A stretch of DNA of 64,000 bases. It comes from an uncultured Collinsella sp. (GTDB lineage: Bacteria > Actinomycetota > Coriobacteriia > Coriobacteriales > Coriobacteriaceae). Shown one piece after another: positions 1 to 7,627 of the stretch (its first letter is position 1; every line of letters starts with the position of its first letter). The translations under genes were made by a program, and so were the position numbers. The stretch spans positions 62,001 to 126,000 of the forward strand of contig CAUGGC010000002.1 of NCBI GenBank assembly GCA_959599095.1, in the 5' to 3' direction. The notes below the pieces were generated by a model. That model worked only from the letters and a program-made list of their open reading frames with translations, searched no databases and had not been told where the DNA came from.

Positions 1-494
1 GTGAGATTTCCCACGTTCCGCTTCACCTGGGCGTGACGGAGGCGGGGACCAAGCTCCAGGGCACTATCAAGAGCTCTGTAGGCTTGGGTATCTTGCTTTC
101 CGAAGGCATTGGCGACACCATGCGTGTGTCGCTCACAGCCGATCCGGTTGAGGAGCCGCCGGTCGCCTGGGGAATTTTGCAGTCGCTGGGCCTGCGCCGC
201 CGTGGTCCCGAGATTGTCTCGTGCCCCACGTGCGCCCGCTGCCAGGTTAACCTGATTCCCATCGCCGAGGAGGTCACCGAGCGGCTTAAGAACTATGCCG
301 CGCCGCTTTCGATTGCCGTCATGGGATGTGCCGTTAATGGCCCCGGTGAGGCTTCTGATGCCGACCTGGGCGTTGCCTGCGGACGTGGTCAGGCTCTGCT
401 CTTTTCGCATGGCCAGATCATTGGTAAAGTAGCTGAGGACCAAATTGTCGACGCGCTTATGGCAGAGGTCGACAAGCTTATTGAGGAGAAATAA
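1..494 (+). CDS. ispG: 4-hydroxy-3-methylbut-2-enyl diphosphate synthase IspG (C-terminal part)
   Basis: The gene enters from the left edge; only the last ~164 codons are present, read from base 3. IspG reduces MEcPP to HMBPP in the MEP isoprenoid pathway using a [4Fe-4S] cluster. Visible signatures are HLGVTEAGT at the edge, the cluster motif CPTCARC and the late MGCAVNGPGE segment, all expected of the C-terminal half of this family. Its TAA (492-494) is followed directly by the proS ATG, so the two are probably co-transcribed, and the proS ribosome-binding site lies inside its last codons. The start and N-terminal barrel are outside the window. Confidence 0.95.
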   Translation, partial: EISHVPLHLGVTEAGTKLQGTIKSSVGLGILLSEGIGDTMRVSLTADPVEEPPVAWGILQSLGLRRRGPEIVSCPTCARCQVNLIPIAEEVTERLKNYAAPLSIAVMGCAVNGPGEASDADLGVACGRGQALLFSHGQIIGKVAEDQIVDALMAEVDKLIEEK

Positions 495-2216
495 ATGACC
501 CGAGCAATGTATATGTCTAAGCTCTATGCGCCGACGCTTAAAGAGGATCCGGCGGACGCTGAGCTCGCCAGTCACCGCCTGCTGCTCCGTGCCGGCATGA
601 TCCGCAAGGAGGCCGCCGGCCTGTATTCCTACCTGCCGCTTGCTTGGCGCTCGATCCGTAAGATCGAGAATATCGTGCGCGACGAGATGGACGCTGCCGG
701 CGCCCAGGAGCTTATGATGCCTATCATGGTCGACGCCGAGTTGTGGCGCGAGTCCGGCCGCATCGACGCCTATGGCAAGGAGCTTGTGCGCTTTGACGAC
801 CGTCATGGTCGCGAGTTCGTCCTGGGCCCCACGCACGAGGAGACCGTCACGGCCCTGGTGCGCAACGAGCTGCGCTCCTACAAGCAGCTGCCCGTCAACC
901 TGTACCACATTCAGGACAAGTTCCGCGACGAGTTCCGCCCCCGCTTTGGCCTGATGCGCGGTCGCGAGTTCATCATGAAGGACGCCTACAGCTTCTCCGC
1001 CACGCAGGAGAGCCTGCAGGAGGAGTATGACAAGATGAAGCAGGCCTACGCTAACATCTGCGAGCGCTGCTATATCAAGGCCCTGCCCGTTGTTGCCGAC
1101 TCCGGTGAGATCGGTGGCGATACCTCCGTCGAGTACATGGCGCTGGCCGATGCTGGCGAGGCTTCGCTCGTCTATTGCGATGACTGCGGTTTTGCCGCCG
1201 ATGACGAGGCTGCAAGCACCAAGGTCGTCGTGACCGAGGGTCCTGGCGACGGTACGCTTACCAAGGTCGAGACTCCGGGCATGGGCACCATTGAGGCAGT
1301 TGCTAAGTTCTTTGGGTTCCCCGAGAACGGCACGCGCAAGTCGCTGGCACTCATCGACGCCGAGGGCAAGCCGGTCGTGGCCATTGTTCCGGGCGACCAC
1401 GAGCTCAACGATTGCAAAGCCGAGCATGTCTTTGGCAAGGGCTATCGCATGATGACCGACGAGGAGCTCCAGACTTATGGTCTGCATAAGGGCTTTATCG
1501 GACCGGTTAACCTGCCCGAGGGCATTCGTCTGGTGTGCGACGAGAGCCTGCGTGAGTCCAAGCAGTGGGCCTGCGGCGCCAACGAGGTCGACTATCACTT
1601 TACCGGTGCCTGCCCCGAGCGCGACTTTACCGTCGACGAGTGGGCCGACCTGGTCACCGTCGTTGCCGGCGATCCCTGCCCGCACTGCGGCAAGCCGCTC
1701 TCCGCAGCCCGCGGCATCGAGGTCTCCCAGGTCTTCCAGCTGGGCACCAAGTATTCCGAGGCCATGGGTGCCACCTTTATGGACGAGGACGGCAAGGAGA
1801 AGCCGCTCATCATGGGCTGCTACGGCGTTGGTGTGTCCCGCTCGCTCGCTGCCATCGTGGAGCAGCACAACGACGAGCACGGTATCGTCTGGCCGGTCTC
1901 CGTTGCCCCGTACGAGGTCGCGGTGATTCCGCTCGATCCCAAGAAGGAGGAGTGCGCTACCGTCTGCGAGCAGATCGTTGATGGCCTGTGCGCCGAGGGT
2001 ATCGAGGTTGTCGTCGACGACCGCGACGAGCGTCCTGGCTTTAAGTTTGCCGACAACGACCTTATGGGCTTCCCGTATCAGGTCGTTCTGGGTAAGCGTG
2101 GCCTTAAGAATGGCACCGTTGAGCTCAAGGACCGTGCCACGGGTGAGCGCGAGGATGTGGCGATCGACGAGGTCGTCGCCAAGGTCGCCGAGCTTGTGAA
2201 GGCAGCACGCCGTTAA
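495..2216 (+). CDS. proS: prolyl-tRNA synthetase
   Basis: A 573-residue class II aminoacyl-tRNA synthetase charging tRNA-Pro. Motif 2 is visible as RPRFGLMRGREFIMKDAYSF and motif 3 as GCYGVGVSRSLAAIVE. Between them, at roughly residues 225-405, lies the inserted YbaK-type editing domain of the bacterial (ProS type 1) form, and an anticodon-binding domain closes the protein; the length is normal for that form. I take the ATG at 495 because GAGGAG (483-488) stands seven bases before it; in-frame ATGs at 507 and 513 are less well placed. A strong terminator follows at 2247, ending the ispG-proS unit. Confidence 0.97.
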   Translation: MTRAMYMSKLYAPTLKEDPADAELASHRLLLRAGMIRKEAAGLYSYLPLAWRSIRKIENIVRDEMDAAGAQELMMPIMVDAELWRESGRIDAYGKELVRFDDRHGREFVLGPTHEETVTALVRNELRSYKQLPVNLYHIQDKFRDEFRPRFGLMRGREFIMKDAYSFSATQESLQEEYDKMKQAYANICERCYIKALPVVADSGEIGGDTSVEYMALADAGEASLVYCDDCGFAADDEAASTKVVVTEGPGDGTLTKVETPGMGTIEAVAKFFGFPENGTRKSLALIDAEGKPVVAIVPGDHELNDCKAEHVFGKGYRMMTDEELQTYGLHKGFIGPVNLPEGIRLVCDESLRESKQWACGANEVDYHFTGACPERDFTVDEWADLVTVVAGDPCPHCGKPLSAARGIEVSQVFQLGTKYSEAMGATFMDEDGKEKPLIMGCYGVGVSRSLAAIVEQHNDEHGIVWPVSVAPYEVAVIPLDPKKEECATVCEQIVDGLCAEGIEVVVDDRDERPGFKFADNDLMGFPYQVVLGKRGLKNGTVELKDRATGEREDVAIDEVVAKVAELVKAARR

Positions 2217-2246
2217 TCGACGATTTCGCTTGTAGTTCGATATACG

Positions 2247-2295
2247 GGACGGCCCCGCATTTCTCCAGATCGGGGAGATGCGGGGCCGTCCTTTT
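2247..2295 (+). terminator. Rho-independent terminator of proS
   Basis: A perfect 14-bp stem (2247-2260 with 2278-2291, starting GGACGGCCCC) is followed by TTTT. It lies 30 bases after the proS stop. Confidence 0.9.
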
Positions 2296-2320
2296 ATCTT
2301 GTGGCATCCTCGATATCTAA

Positions 2321-2362
2321 AAGGAAAACCCCACAGCCCATGCGAGCTGCGGGGTTTTCCTT
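2321..2362. terminator. bidirectional terminator between proS and the phosphotransferase gene
   Basis: AAGGAAAACCCC (2321-2332) pairs with GGGGTTTTCCTT (2351-2362), extended inward by CAGC/GCTG after one mismatch. The A/T-rich arms give a T-tract on either strand. It mainly serves the minus-strand gene ending at 2395. Confidence 0.8.
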
Positions 2363-2394
2363 GTGCCTCCGATGCGAAATAAATCGCTCAGATA

Positions 2395-3159
2395 TTACTG
2401 ATAATCGACGACGTCGATCCAGTTCTTCAGGAACTCATCGTTCACGTTGCGCTTACGAGCGAGCTCGGAAGCGGCGACGATGCTCGTCCACTGACGCACG
2501 ACCTGCATGGGCATGTCGGCGCGGTCGCAGTAGAGCTCCAGGTAGGCCTCAGCCTGATCCTTGCTGTTGAGGGCAAAGAGCAGGTAGGTGGTGGCAACGT
2601 CGGCAGCAGGGGAGCCCTGGGTGGCGTGTGCCCAGTCGCACACATAGAGCTGGCCGTCGTCGCCGACGATGACGTTGGAGGGGTTGAAGTCGCCGTGGCA
2701 GACCTTGAACTCCTTGGTCATGCCGTCCAGACGCTCCTGAAGGTTGTAGCGCGTGGTGGCATTGAGCTGATCAAGGCTGTCGATCATGCGGGCGTACTTG
2801 TCGCGCTGACGGTTGAGCAGCGGGGAGGTGTAGCCGTGGATCTCGATCTGGAGGTCGACGAACATCTCGAGGTACTCACCAAAGCGCTGGGGCTCGGCAG
2901 TCATCTTCTCGGCAAGGGTGGTGCCCGGAACCTTCTCGGTCACGAGCGCCCAGCCGTTGGCGTTCTCGAGCTGGGAAACCTCGAGCGCCTTGGGGCTGCG
3001 GATGCCGCACTCATTGATGCGGGCAAGATTCAAAGCCTCGTTGAACACGTCGGAGACAGGCTTGGTCTCGTTAAAGACCTTGACAATCTTGTCGCCCAGG
3101 TCGTAAACGACCTTGTTGCCACGGCGGACGAGCTCGGTCTTGGAATCGGGTAGCAGCAT
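2395..3159 (-). CDS. aminoglycoside phosphotransferase (APH)-fold family protein
   Basis: A 254-residue protein with the fold of the APH/choline kinase superfamily. The catalytic-loop signature HGDFNPSNV is at about residues 155-163 (presumed catalytic Asp157), and the metal-binding segment CDWAHAT follows near 174-180, in the place of the usual D-x-D/E. The substrate cannot be read from sequence: members phosphorylate choline, fructosamines, antibiotics or other small molecules, and nothing here argues for antibiotic resistance. AAAGGATG precedes the ATG. It lies 89 bases downstream of adhE on the same strand, with only a T-tract-less hairpin between them, so read-through from adhE is possible. 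Confidence 0.75.
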   Translation of the reverse strand: MLLPDSKTELVRRGNKVVYDLGDKIVKVFNETKPVSDVFNEALNLARINECGIRSPKALEVSQLENANGWALVTEKVPGTTLAEKMTAEPQRFGEYLEMFVDLQIEIHGYTSPLLNRQRDKYARMIDSLDQLNATTRYNLQERLDGMTKEFKVCHGDFNPSNVIVGDDGQLYVCDWAHATQGSPAADVATTYLLFALNSKDQAEAYLELYCDRADMPMQVVRQWTSIVAASELARKRNVNDEFLKNWIDVVDYQ

Positions 3160-3192
3160 GGTTGCATCCTTTCAACGATGCGATAGAAGCGA

Positions 3193-3229
3193 CGGCGGGG
3201 GTGTGTGAAACACCCGTGCACCCCCGCCG
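3193..3229 (-). other. stem-loop between adhE and the phosphotransferase gene
   Basis: An 11-bp perfect stem (3193-3203 with 3219-3229; CGGCGGGGGTG) lies just after adhE. On the transcribed minus strand the T-run precedes rather than follows it, so it looks more like a 3'-end stabilising hairpin than a full terminator. Confidence 0.5.
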
Positions 3230-3248
3230 CAAAAAACCGTGCTAAAAA

Positions 3249-5897
3249 CTAGCAGACGGCGTAGTCCTGGGGCTCGCGGCCGTAGTAGGCGTCCAGGTAG
3301 AGCTCCTTGATCTCGCTCATGAGCGGGTAGCGCGGGTTAGCGCCGGTGCACTGGTCGTTGAATGCCTGCTCGGTCATCTCGTCGAGGGTGTCGAGGAAGT
3401 ACTGCTCGTCAACACCGTAGTCGGCGATGGTCTTCTTGACACCGATGAAGTCCTTGAGCTCCTCGAGCTTCGTGATGAAGTTCTCGAAGACCTCCTTGTC
3501 GTCCTTGCCCTCGATGCCGCAGTATTTGGCCATCTCGGCGTAGTTGTGCAGCGCGTTGGGGTAAGGATACTGGGAGAAGGTACCCATCTTGACGGGAGCC
3601 TCGGCGGCGTTGTAGCGCATGACGCGGGTCAGGATGACAGCGTTAGCGATGCCGTGGGGCAGGTGATGGAAAGCGCCGAGCTTGTGAGCCATGGAGTGGT
3701 TGAGGCCCAGGAAGGCGTTGGCGAAGGCCATACCGGCCATGCAGGAGGCGTTGTGCATCTCCTCGCGGGCGTGCGGGTCCTTGGCGCCGTTCGTGAAGCT
3801 GGAGGGCAGGTTCTCAAAGACGAGCTTGGCAGCGCGCTCGGAGAGGCCCTTGGTGTAGTCGGAAGCCATGATGGAGACGTAGGACTCGATGGCGTGGGTC
3901 ATGACGTCGATGCCGGAGGCAGCGGTCAGGCCGCGCGGGGCGGTCATGCAGTTGTCGGCGTCGACGATAGCCATGTTGGGGAGCAGCGCGTAGTCGGCGA
4001 GCGGCCACTTGATGCCGGTCTCCTTGTCGGTGATGATGGCGAACGGCGTGCACTCGGAGCCGGTACCCGAGGAGGTCGGGACGGCGACGAAGTAGGCCTT
4101 CTTGCCCATCTCGGGGAAGGTGAAGATACGCTTGCGGATGTCCATGAAGTCCATGGCCATGTCCTCAAACTTGCACTCGGGGTGCTCGTACATCATCCAC
4201 ATGATCTTGCCGGCGTCCATAGCGGAGCCACCGCCGACGGCGATAATGACGTCCGGCTCAAAGAGAGCCATCTGCTTGGCGCCGCGACGTGCGCACTGCA
4301 GCGACGGATCGGGCTCGACGTCGTAGAAGCAGTCGTGGGCGATGCCCATCTCGTCGAGCTTGGCCTCGATGGCGCGGGTGTTGCCATTCTTGAAGAGGAA
4401 CTGGTCGGTAACGATGAAGGCGCGCTTCTTGCCCATGACGTTGCCCAGCTCGTCGAGGGCGACGGGCGTGGAACCCTTCTTGAAGTAGACCTTCTCGGGA
4501 GCGCGGAACCACAGCATGTTCTCACGGCGCTCGGCCACAGTCTTAACGTTGATCAAGTGCTTCACCCCAACGTTCTCGGAGACGGAGTTGCCGCCCCAGG
4601 AGCCGCAGCCCAGGGTCAGAGACGGCTTCATGCCAAAGTTGTACAGGTCACCGATGCCACCGTGCGAGGACGGGGTGTTGATGACGATGCGGCAGGCCTT
4701 CATGACGTGCTCGAACAGGCTGATCTTCTCGGCCTGGGCGGGGTGCACGTACAGAGAGGCGGTGTGGCCCGGGCCACCGGCGAGCACCAGGTGCTCGGCC
4801 TTGTCGACGGCCTCCTGGAAGTCCTTGGCGTGGTACATGGCCAAGACCGGGGAGAGCTTCTCGTGGGAGAACTCCTCCTTGGCGGGGTCGGTTGAGGTGA
4901 CCTCGGCGATCAGGATCTTGGTCTTGGCGGGAACCTCGATGCCGGCGAGCTCGGCGATCTTGGCAGCGGCCATGCCGGGGATGCGGTGATCGAGAGCGCC
5001 GTTCTTGAACATGGCGGCACGCAGGGCCTCCATCTCGGCACCCTGCTTGACGAAGTAGCAGCCGCGCTTCTGGAACTCGGCCTTAACCTGGTCATAGATG
5101 CTGTCGATGACAGTCACGGACTGCTCGGAAGCGCAGATCATGCCGTTGTCGAAGGTCTTGGAGTGGATGATGGAGTTGACGGCGAGCAGCACGTCGGCGG
5201 TGTCGTCGATGACGACCGGGGTGTTACCGGCGCCAACGCCCAGGGCGGGCTTGCCCGAGGAGTAAGCGGCCTTGACCATGCCCGGGCCACCGGTGGCGAG
5301 GATGATGTCGACGTCGCGCATGACCATGTTGGTCAGCTCGATGGAGGGGACATCGACCCAGCCGATGATGCCCTCGGGGGCGCCGGCCTTGACGGCGGCG
5401 TCAAGCACGAGCTTGGCGGCGGCGATGGTGCACTTGGCGGCAGCCGGGTGCGGGGAGATGATGATGGCGTTGCGGGTCTTCAGGCAGATCAGCGTCTTGA
5501 AGATCGCGGTGGAGGTGGGGTTGGTCGTCGGGATGACGGCGCCCACGATGCCGATAGGCTCGGCGATCTTGGTGATGCCGTAAGCCTCGTCGCGCTCCAG
5601 GACACCACAGGTCTTGGTGTTCTTGTAAGCGTTATAGATGTACTCTGCGGCGTAGTGGTTCTTGATGACCTTGTCCTCAAGAACGCCGCGGCCGGTCTCC
5701 TCGATGGCCATCTTCGCCAACGGGATACGAGCCTTGTTGGCGGCCATGGCGGCCTCATAGAAGATCTTGTCGACCTGCTCCTGCGTGTACGTAGCAAAAA
5801 GCGCCTGGGCCTCTCGCATCTGCGCGAGCTTAGCCTCAAGCGCCTCTACGTTGTCCACAATTGCGGGAGTAGTGTTTTCCGGTGACTTTTTCACCAT
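3249..5897 (-). CDS. adhE: bifunctional acetaldehyde-CoA/alcohol dehydrogenase
   Basis: An 882-residue fusion, the normal AdhE length. The N-terminal half (~15-440) is a CoA-acylating aldehyde dehydrogenase with its catalytic cysteine in FDNGMICASE (Cys255). The C-terminal half (~450-870) is an iron-dependent alcohol dehydrogenase, with GGGSAMDAGK for nucleotide binding and His-rich metal-binding segments such as AFHHLPHG. Together they reduce acetyl-CoA to ethanol, re-oxidising two NADH in fermentation; such proteins form spirosomes. AAGGAGA precedes the ATG. A 12-bp inverted repeat about 95 bases upstream may be its operator. The next gene downstream follows after 89 bases. Confidence 0.97.
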   Translation of the reverse strand: MVKKSPENTTPAIVDNVEALEAKLAQMREAQALFATYTQEQVDKIFYEAAMAANKARIPLAKMAIEETGRGVLEDKVIKNHYAAEYIYNAYKNTKTCGVLERDEAYGITKIAEPIGIVGAVIPTTNPTSTAIFKTLICLKTRNAIIISPHPAAAKCTIAAAKLVLDAAVKAGAPEGIIGWVDVPSIELTNMVMRDVDIILATGGPGMVKAAYSSGKPALGVGAGNTPVVIDDTADVLLAVNSIIHSKTFDNGMICASEQSVTVIDSIYDQVKAEFQKRGCYFVKQGAEMEALRAAMFKNGALDHRIPGMAAAKIAELAGIEVPAKTKILIAEVTSTDPAKEEFSHEKLSPVLAMYHAKDFQEAVDKAEHLVLAGGPGHTASLYVHPAQAEKISLFEHVMKACRIVINTPSSHGGIGDLYNFGMKPSLTLGCGSWGGNSVSENVGVKHLINVKTVAERRENMLWFRAPEKVYFKKGSTPVALDELGNVMGKKRAFIVTDQFLFKNGNTRAIEAKLDEMGIAHDCFYDVEPDPSLQCARRGAKQMALFEPDVIIAVGGGSAMDAGKIMWMMYEHPECKFEDMAMDFMDIRKRIFTFPEMGKKAYFVAVPTSSGTGSECTPFAIITDKETGIKWPLADYALLPNMAIVDADNCMTAPRGLTAASGIDVMTHAIESYVSIMASDYTKGLSERAAKLVFENLPSSFTNGAKDPHAREEMHNASCMAGMAFANAFLGLNHSMAHKLGAFHHLPHGIANAVILTRVMRYNAAEAPVKMGTFSQYPYPNALHNYAEMAKYCGIEGKDDKEVFENFITKLEELKDFIGVKKTIADYGVDEQYFLDTLDEMTEQAFNDQCTGANPRYPLMSEIKELYLDAYYGREPQDYAVC

Positions 5898-5989
5898 TTG
5901 TGTCTCCTTGCGATCGGAGATTTACCCTACGCCTTGCATGATAGCAAGAAATTATTCGGCGAACGGTAAGATTCCTCTAAAAGGCACAC

Positions 5990-6019
5990 TAAAACGCTTC
6001 AATTAAATGAAGCGTTTTA
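5990..6019. promoter_or_regulatory. palindromic operator candidate upstream of adhE
   Basis: TAAAACGCTTCA (5990-6001) and TGAAGCGTTTTA (6008-6019) form a perfect 12-bp inverted repeat with a 6-bp spacer, about 92-122 bases before the adhE start. It has no T-tract of terminator type and does not match a Rex site closely. I infer a repressor or activator site for adhE. Confidence 0.5.
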
Positions 6020-6050
6020 ACTAAAACTATCTGCCTGCTGCATCGCCCTG

Positions 6051-6295
6051 CTCATTGGGGACAGACTCTCATGAGTATTTCAATGGGAAAACGGGACATC
6101 TGTTTGATAATCGCTATTCGCGGGTCGCGGTTGAGTCGGACACACAGGCGGTGCAGCTACTCGATTACATCCATTTCAATCCCGTGTAAGGTGCGTCCGA
6201 CTCGCTCGAGGCGTACCGTTAGTTACAAGGCATACCAGCTGGGCTATGATCCCTTTGACATCTGCAAACCCTCATATAAGTCTGTCCCCAATGAG
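6051..6295. mobile_element. remnant of a REP-associated (IS200-like) transposon bounded by 17-bp inverted repeats
   Basis: CTCATTGGGGACAGACT (6051-6067) and its exact reverse complement (6279-6295) bracket a decayed Y1-type transposase. The internal sequence is unrelated to the neighbours. The full transposase would need several hundred more bases, so the element has lost most of its interior. It sits in the gap between adhE and rpmB. Confidence 0.65.
6061..6278 (+). pseudogene. Y1 (REP-associated tyrosine) transposase fragment
   Basis: Frame 1 reads ...YFNGKTGHLFDNRY... then ...LLDYIHFNPV before a stop at about 6189, matching the central 'GHLFQ-R-(Y/F)' and 'YIH-NPV' motifs of TnpA_REP/IS200-like transposases. 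Further on, SLEAYR in one frame and SYKAYQLGYDPFD in another continue the family pattern after frameshifts. The N-terminal HUH motif and the region carrying the catalytic tyrosine are not seen. It is therefore a broken copy, not a working gene, and the open frame that starts at 6071 is not its reading frame. Confidence 0.65.
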
Positions 6296-6298
6296 TGC

Positions 6299-6331
6299 AA
6301 AAAGGCGCCCTCCGTAGGGGAGGGCGCCTTT
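6299..6331 (-). terminator. Rho-independent terminator of rpmB
   Basis: A 13-bp stem (6301-6313 with 6319-6331; AAAGGCGCCCTCC) gives, on the minus strand, a hairpin ending in TTTTT. It lies about 70 bases after the rpmB stop. Confidence 0.85.
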
Positions 6332-6399
6332 GGTAAGTTCTATATGAACGCGAGGTCTTTGACCCGGAGAGTCCGAGGTACTTGTTGGTAAGACCTTAT

Positions 6400-6588
6400 T
6401 TACGAGCGCGCAACCTTGCCGGACTTGAGGCAGGTGGAGCAAACGTTCATCTTGCGACGGTGACCATCGACGACGACGTAAACGCGCTGGATGTTGGGGC
6501 GGAACTTACGGTTGGTGACGCGGTGAGAGTGGCTGATGGAGCGACCGGCAACGGGGTGCTTACCGCAAACTTCGCAAACTTTGGACAT
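6400..6588 (-). CDS. rpmB: 50S ribosomal protein L28
   Basis: A 62-residue L28 of the zinc-binding type: CEVC at residues 5-8 and CSTC near the C-terminus would hold the metal. The signature GRSISHSHRVTNRKF is typical of the family. I start at the ATG at 6588 because AAGGAGGG lies eight bases before it; an upstream extension of the frame to 6636 has no such site and is not part of L28. It is a single-gene unit with its own promoter and terminator. L28 is a large-subunit protein needed for 70S assembly. Confidence 0.96.
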   Translation of the reverse strand: MSKVCEVCGKHPVAGRSISHSHRVTNRKFRPNIQRVYVVVDGHRRKMNVCSTCLKSGKVARS

Positions 6589-6642
6589 AACTGACCCTCC
6601 TTGGGCGACAAACGAACATGTCGCGTTAACAAACAAGCCTGA

Positions 6643-6651
6643 ACTATAGCA
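6643..6651 (-). promoter_or_regulatory. extended -10 promoter of rpmB
   Basis: On the minus strand TGCTATAGT (extended -10, TGn-TATAGT) lies 55 bases before the start codon. The same nonamer stands before rpsT at 19330. No clear -35 is visible. Confidence 0.55.
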
Positions 6652-6900
6652 CAGAAGTCGCTCCCTGTGCGCAATCTACACAGAGATATTCCTCTTTTGG
6701 CGATAGTGCTCACGCCACGGCCCTGGACGTAGATCCGATTTGCGTGCAGCAGAGGGGATTATGCCAGCTCGTGCGTGCGTTTTCAAGCTCGTCCCACAAA
6801 TATATAGGTTTATTGAGCTTTGGGCTCCGTTTACGGATTGCTCTGTATTTATGCTCGCAATTAAGCTCGAGGTTGGCTACACTATCCCATGACCATTAAA
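6652..6900. other. intergenic stretch before the pyr leader, no gene seen
   Basis: This is the gap between the rpmB promoter and the pyr leader. I find no coding signature or RNA gene in either strand. A promoter for the pyr operon should lie here; TACACT at 6878-6883 and TATAGG near 6808 are possible -10 boxes, but neither has a convincing -35. Confidence 0.4.
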
Positions 6901-6908
6901 GGGGTACG

Positions 6909-7015
6909 AGATACCCACATGGAATTACATAGCTGCCCAAAGAGCAGCCCTTCCTGTGGGTGTCTGGTCCGCTTTAAGCGATCGGGCATCTATTTTTTTG
7001 ACTGTGTCAGCAGTC
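6909..7015 (+). promoter_or_regulatory. pyr operon leader, candidate PyrR-responsive structure
   Basis: An 11-bp stem (6909-6919 with 6955-6965, one G-U pair) encloses a smaller hairpin GCTGC-CCAAAGA-GCAGC (6932-6948). The loop resembles the CC-x-GAGAGG core that PyrR recognises in pyr attenuators, but imperfectly. A run of seven T lies at 6993-6999, and GACTG/CAGTC (7000-7015) forms a small hairpin just before the ribosome-binding site. I do not see a perfect terminator stem ahead of the T-run, so control could be at termination or at translation. Confidence 0.45.
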
Positions 7016-7038
7016 AAGACATGTGAGGAAGGAGATCG

Positions 7039-7623
7039 ATGGGCACGACTTCCCCCAAGGCGGTCATCATGGACGAGACCGCCGTCAATCGAGCGATGAC
7101 TCGCATCGCGCACGAGATTCTCGAGCGCAACGAGGGCTGTGAAGACCTCGCTCTGGTTGGCATCGTCACGCGCGGCGACCTTCTGGCAAAGAAGCTCGCC
7201 GAGGAGATCAAGGAGATCGAGGGCGTCGAAGTTCCGCTCGGCAGCCTGGACATCAGCTTCTACCGCGATGACTACGCTACCAATTTCGCTCCCGCGATCC
7301 ACGCTACCAACATTCCCTTCAGCGTCGACGGCAAGCGCGTCGTGCTGGTGGACGACATCCTGTATACGGGCCGTACCATCCGCGCCGCTCTCGACGCCGT
7401 CATGGACCTGGGCCGTCCGAGCCGCATTGAGTTGGCAGTCCTCGTTGACCGCGGCCACCGCGAGCTCCCCATCTCGCCGGACTTTGTCGGCAAGAACGTT
7501 CCCTCGTCGCATGAGGAGAACGTGCATCTATATATGAAGGAAGTCGACGGCCACACCGCCGTCGAGATCAACGACGTCGCGCCGGGCTCCCACGTGGGTT
7601 CTGCGCCGCTGGGAGGTGAGTAG
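7039..7623 (+). CDS. pyrR: bifunctional pyr operon regulator / uracil phosphoribosyltransferase PyrR
   Basis: A 194-residue type I phosphoribosyltransferase of the PyrR family. The PRPP-binding signature VVLVDDILYTGRTI (about residues 103-116) is intact. PyrR senses UMP/UTP against PRPP and binds pyr leader RNA; many members also convert uracil to UMP. The N-terminus KAVIMDETAVNRAMTRIAHEI is typical. AAGGAG lies just before the ATG. It is the first gene of the pyr operon, consistent with autoregulation through the structured leader at 6909-7015. Its stop lies within the ribosome-binding region of pyrB. Confidence 0.96.
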   Translation: MGTTSPKAVIMDETAVNRAMTRIAHEILERNEGCEDLALVGIVTRGDLLAKKLAEEIKEIEGVEVPLGSLDISFYRDDYATNFAPAIHATNIPFSVDGKRVVLVDDILYTGRTIRAALDAVMDLGRPSRIELAVLVDRGHRELPISPDFVGKNVPSSHEENVHLYMKEVDGHTAVEINDVAPGSHVGSAPLGGE

Positions 7624-7627
7624 TACC

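Noticed and set aside
2395..3159. The APH-fold gene as an antibiotic-resistance gene
   Set aside because: Only superfamily motifs are visible; the setting next to adhE and the lack of mobile elements give no support.
3546..4895. A 449-codon open frame antisense to adhE
   Set aside because: Repetitive Val/Gly/Asp composition typical of an antisense frame; AdhE is intact on the minus strand.
6071..6391. A 106-codon open frame in the adhE-rpmB gap
   Set aside because: The transposase similarity lies in other frames; this frame runs on into the rpmB terminator and is chance.
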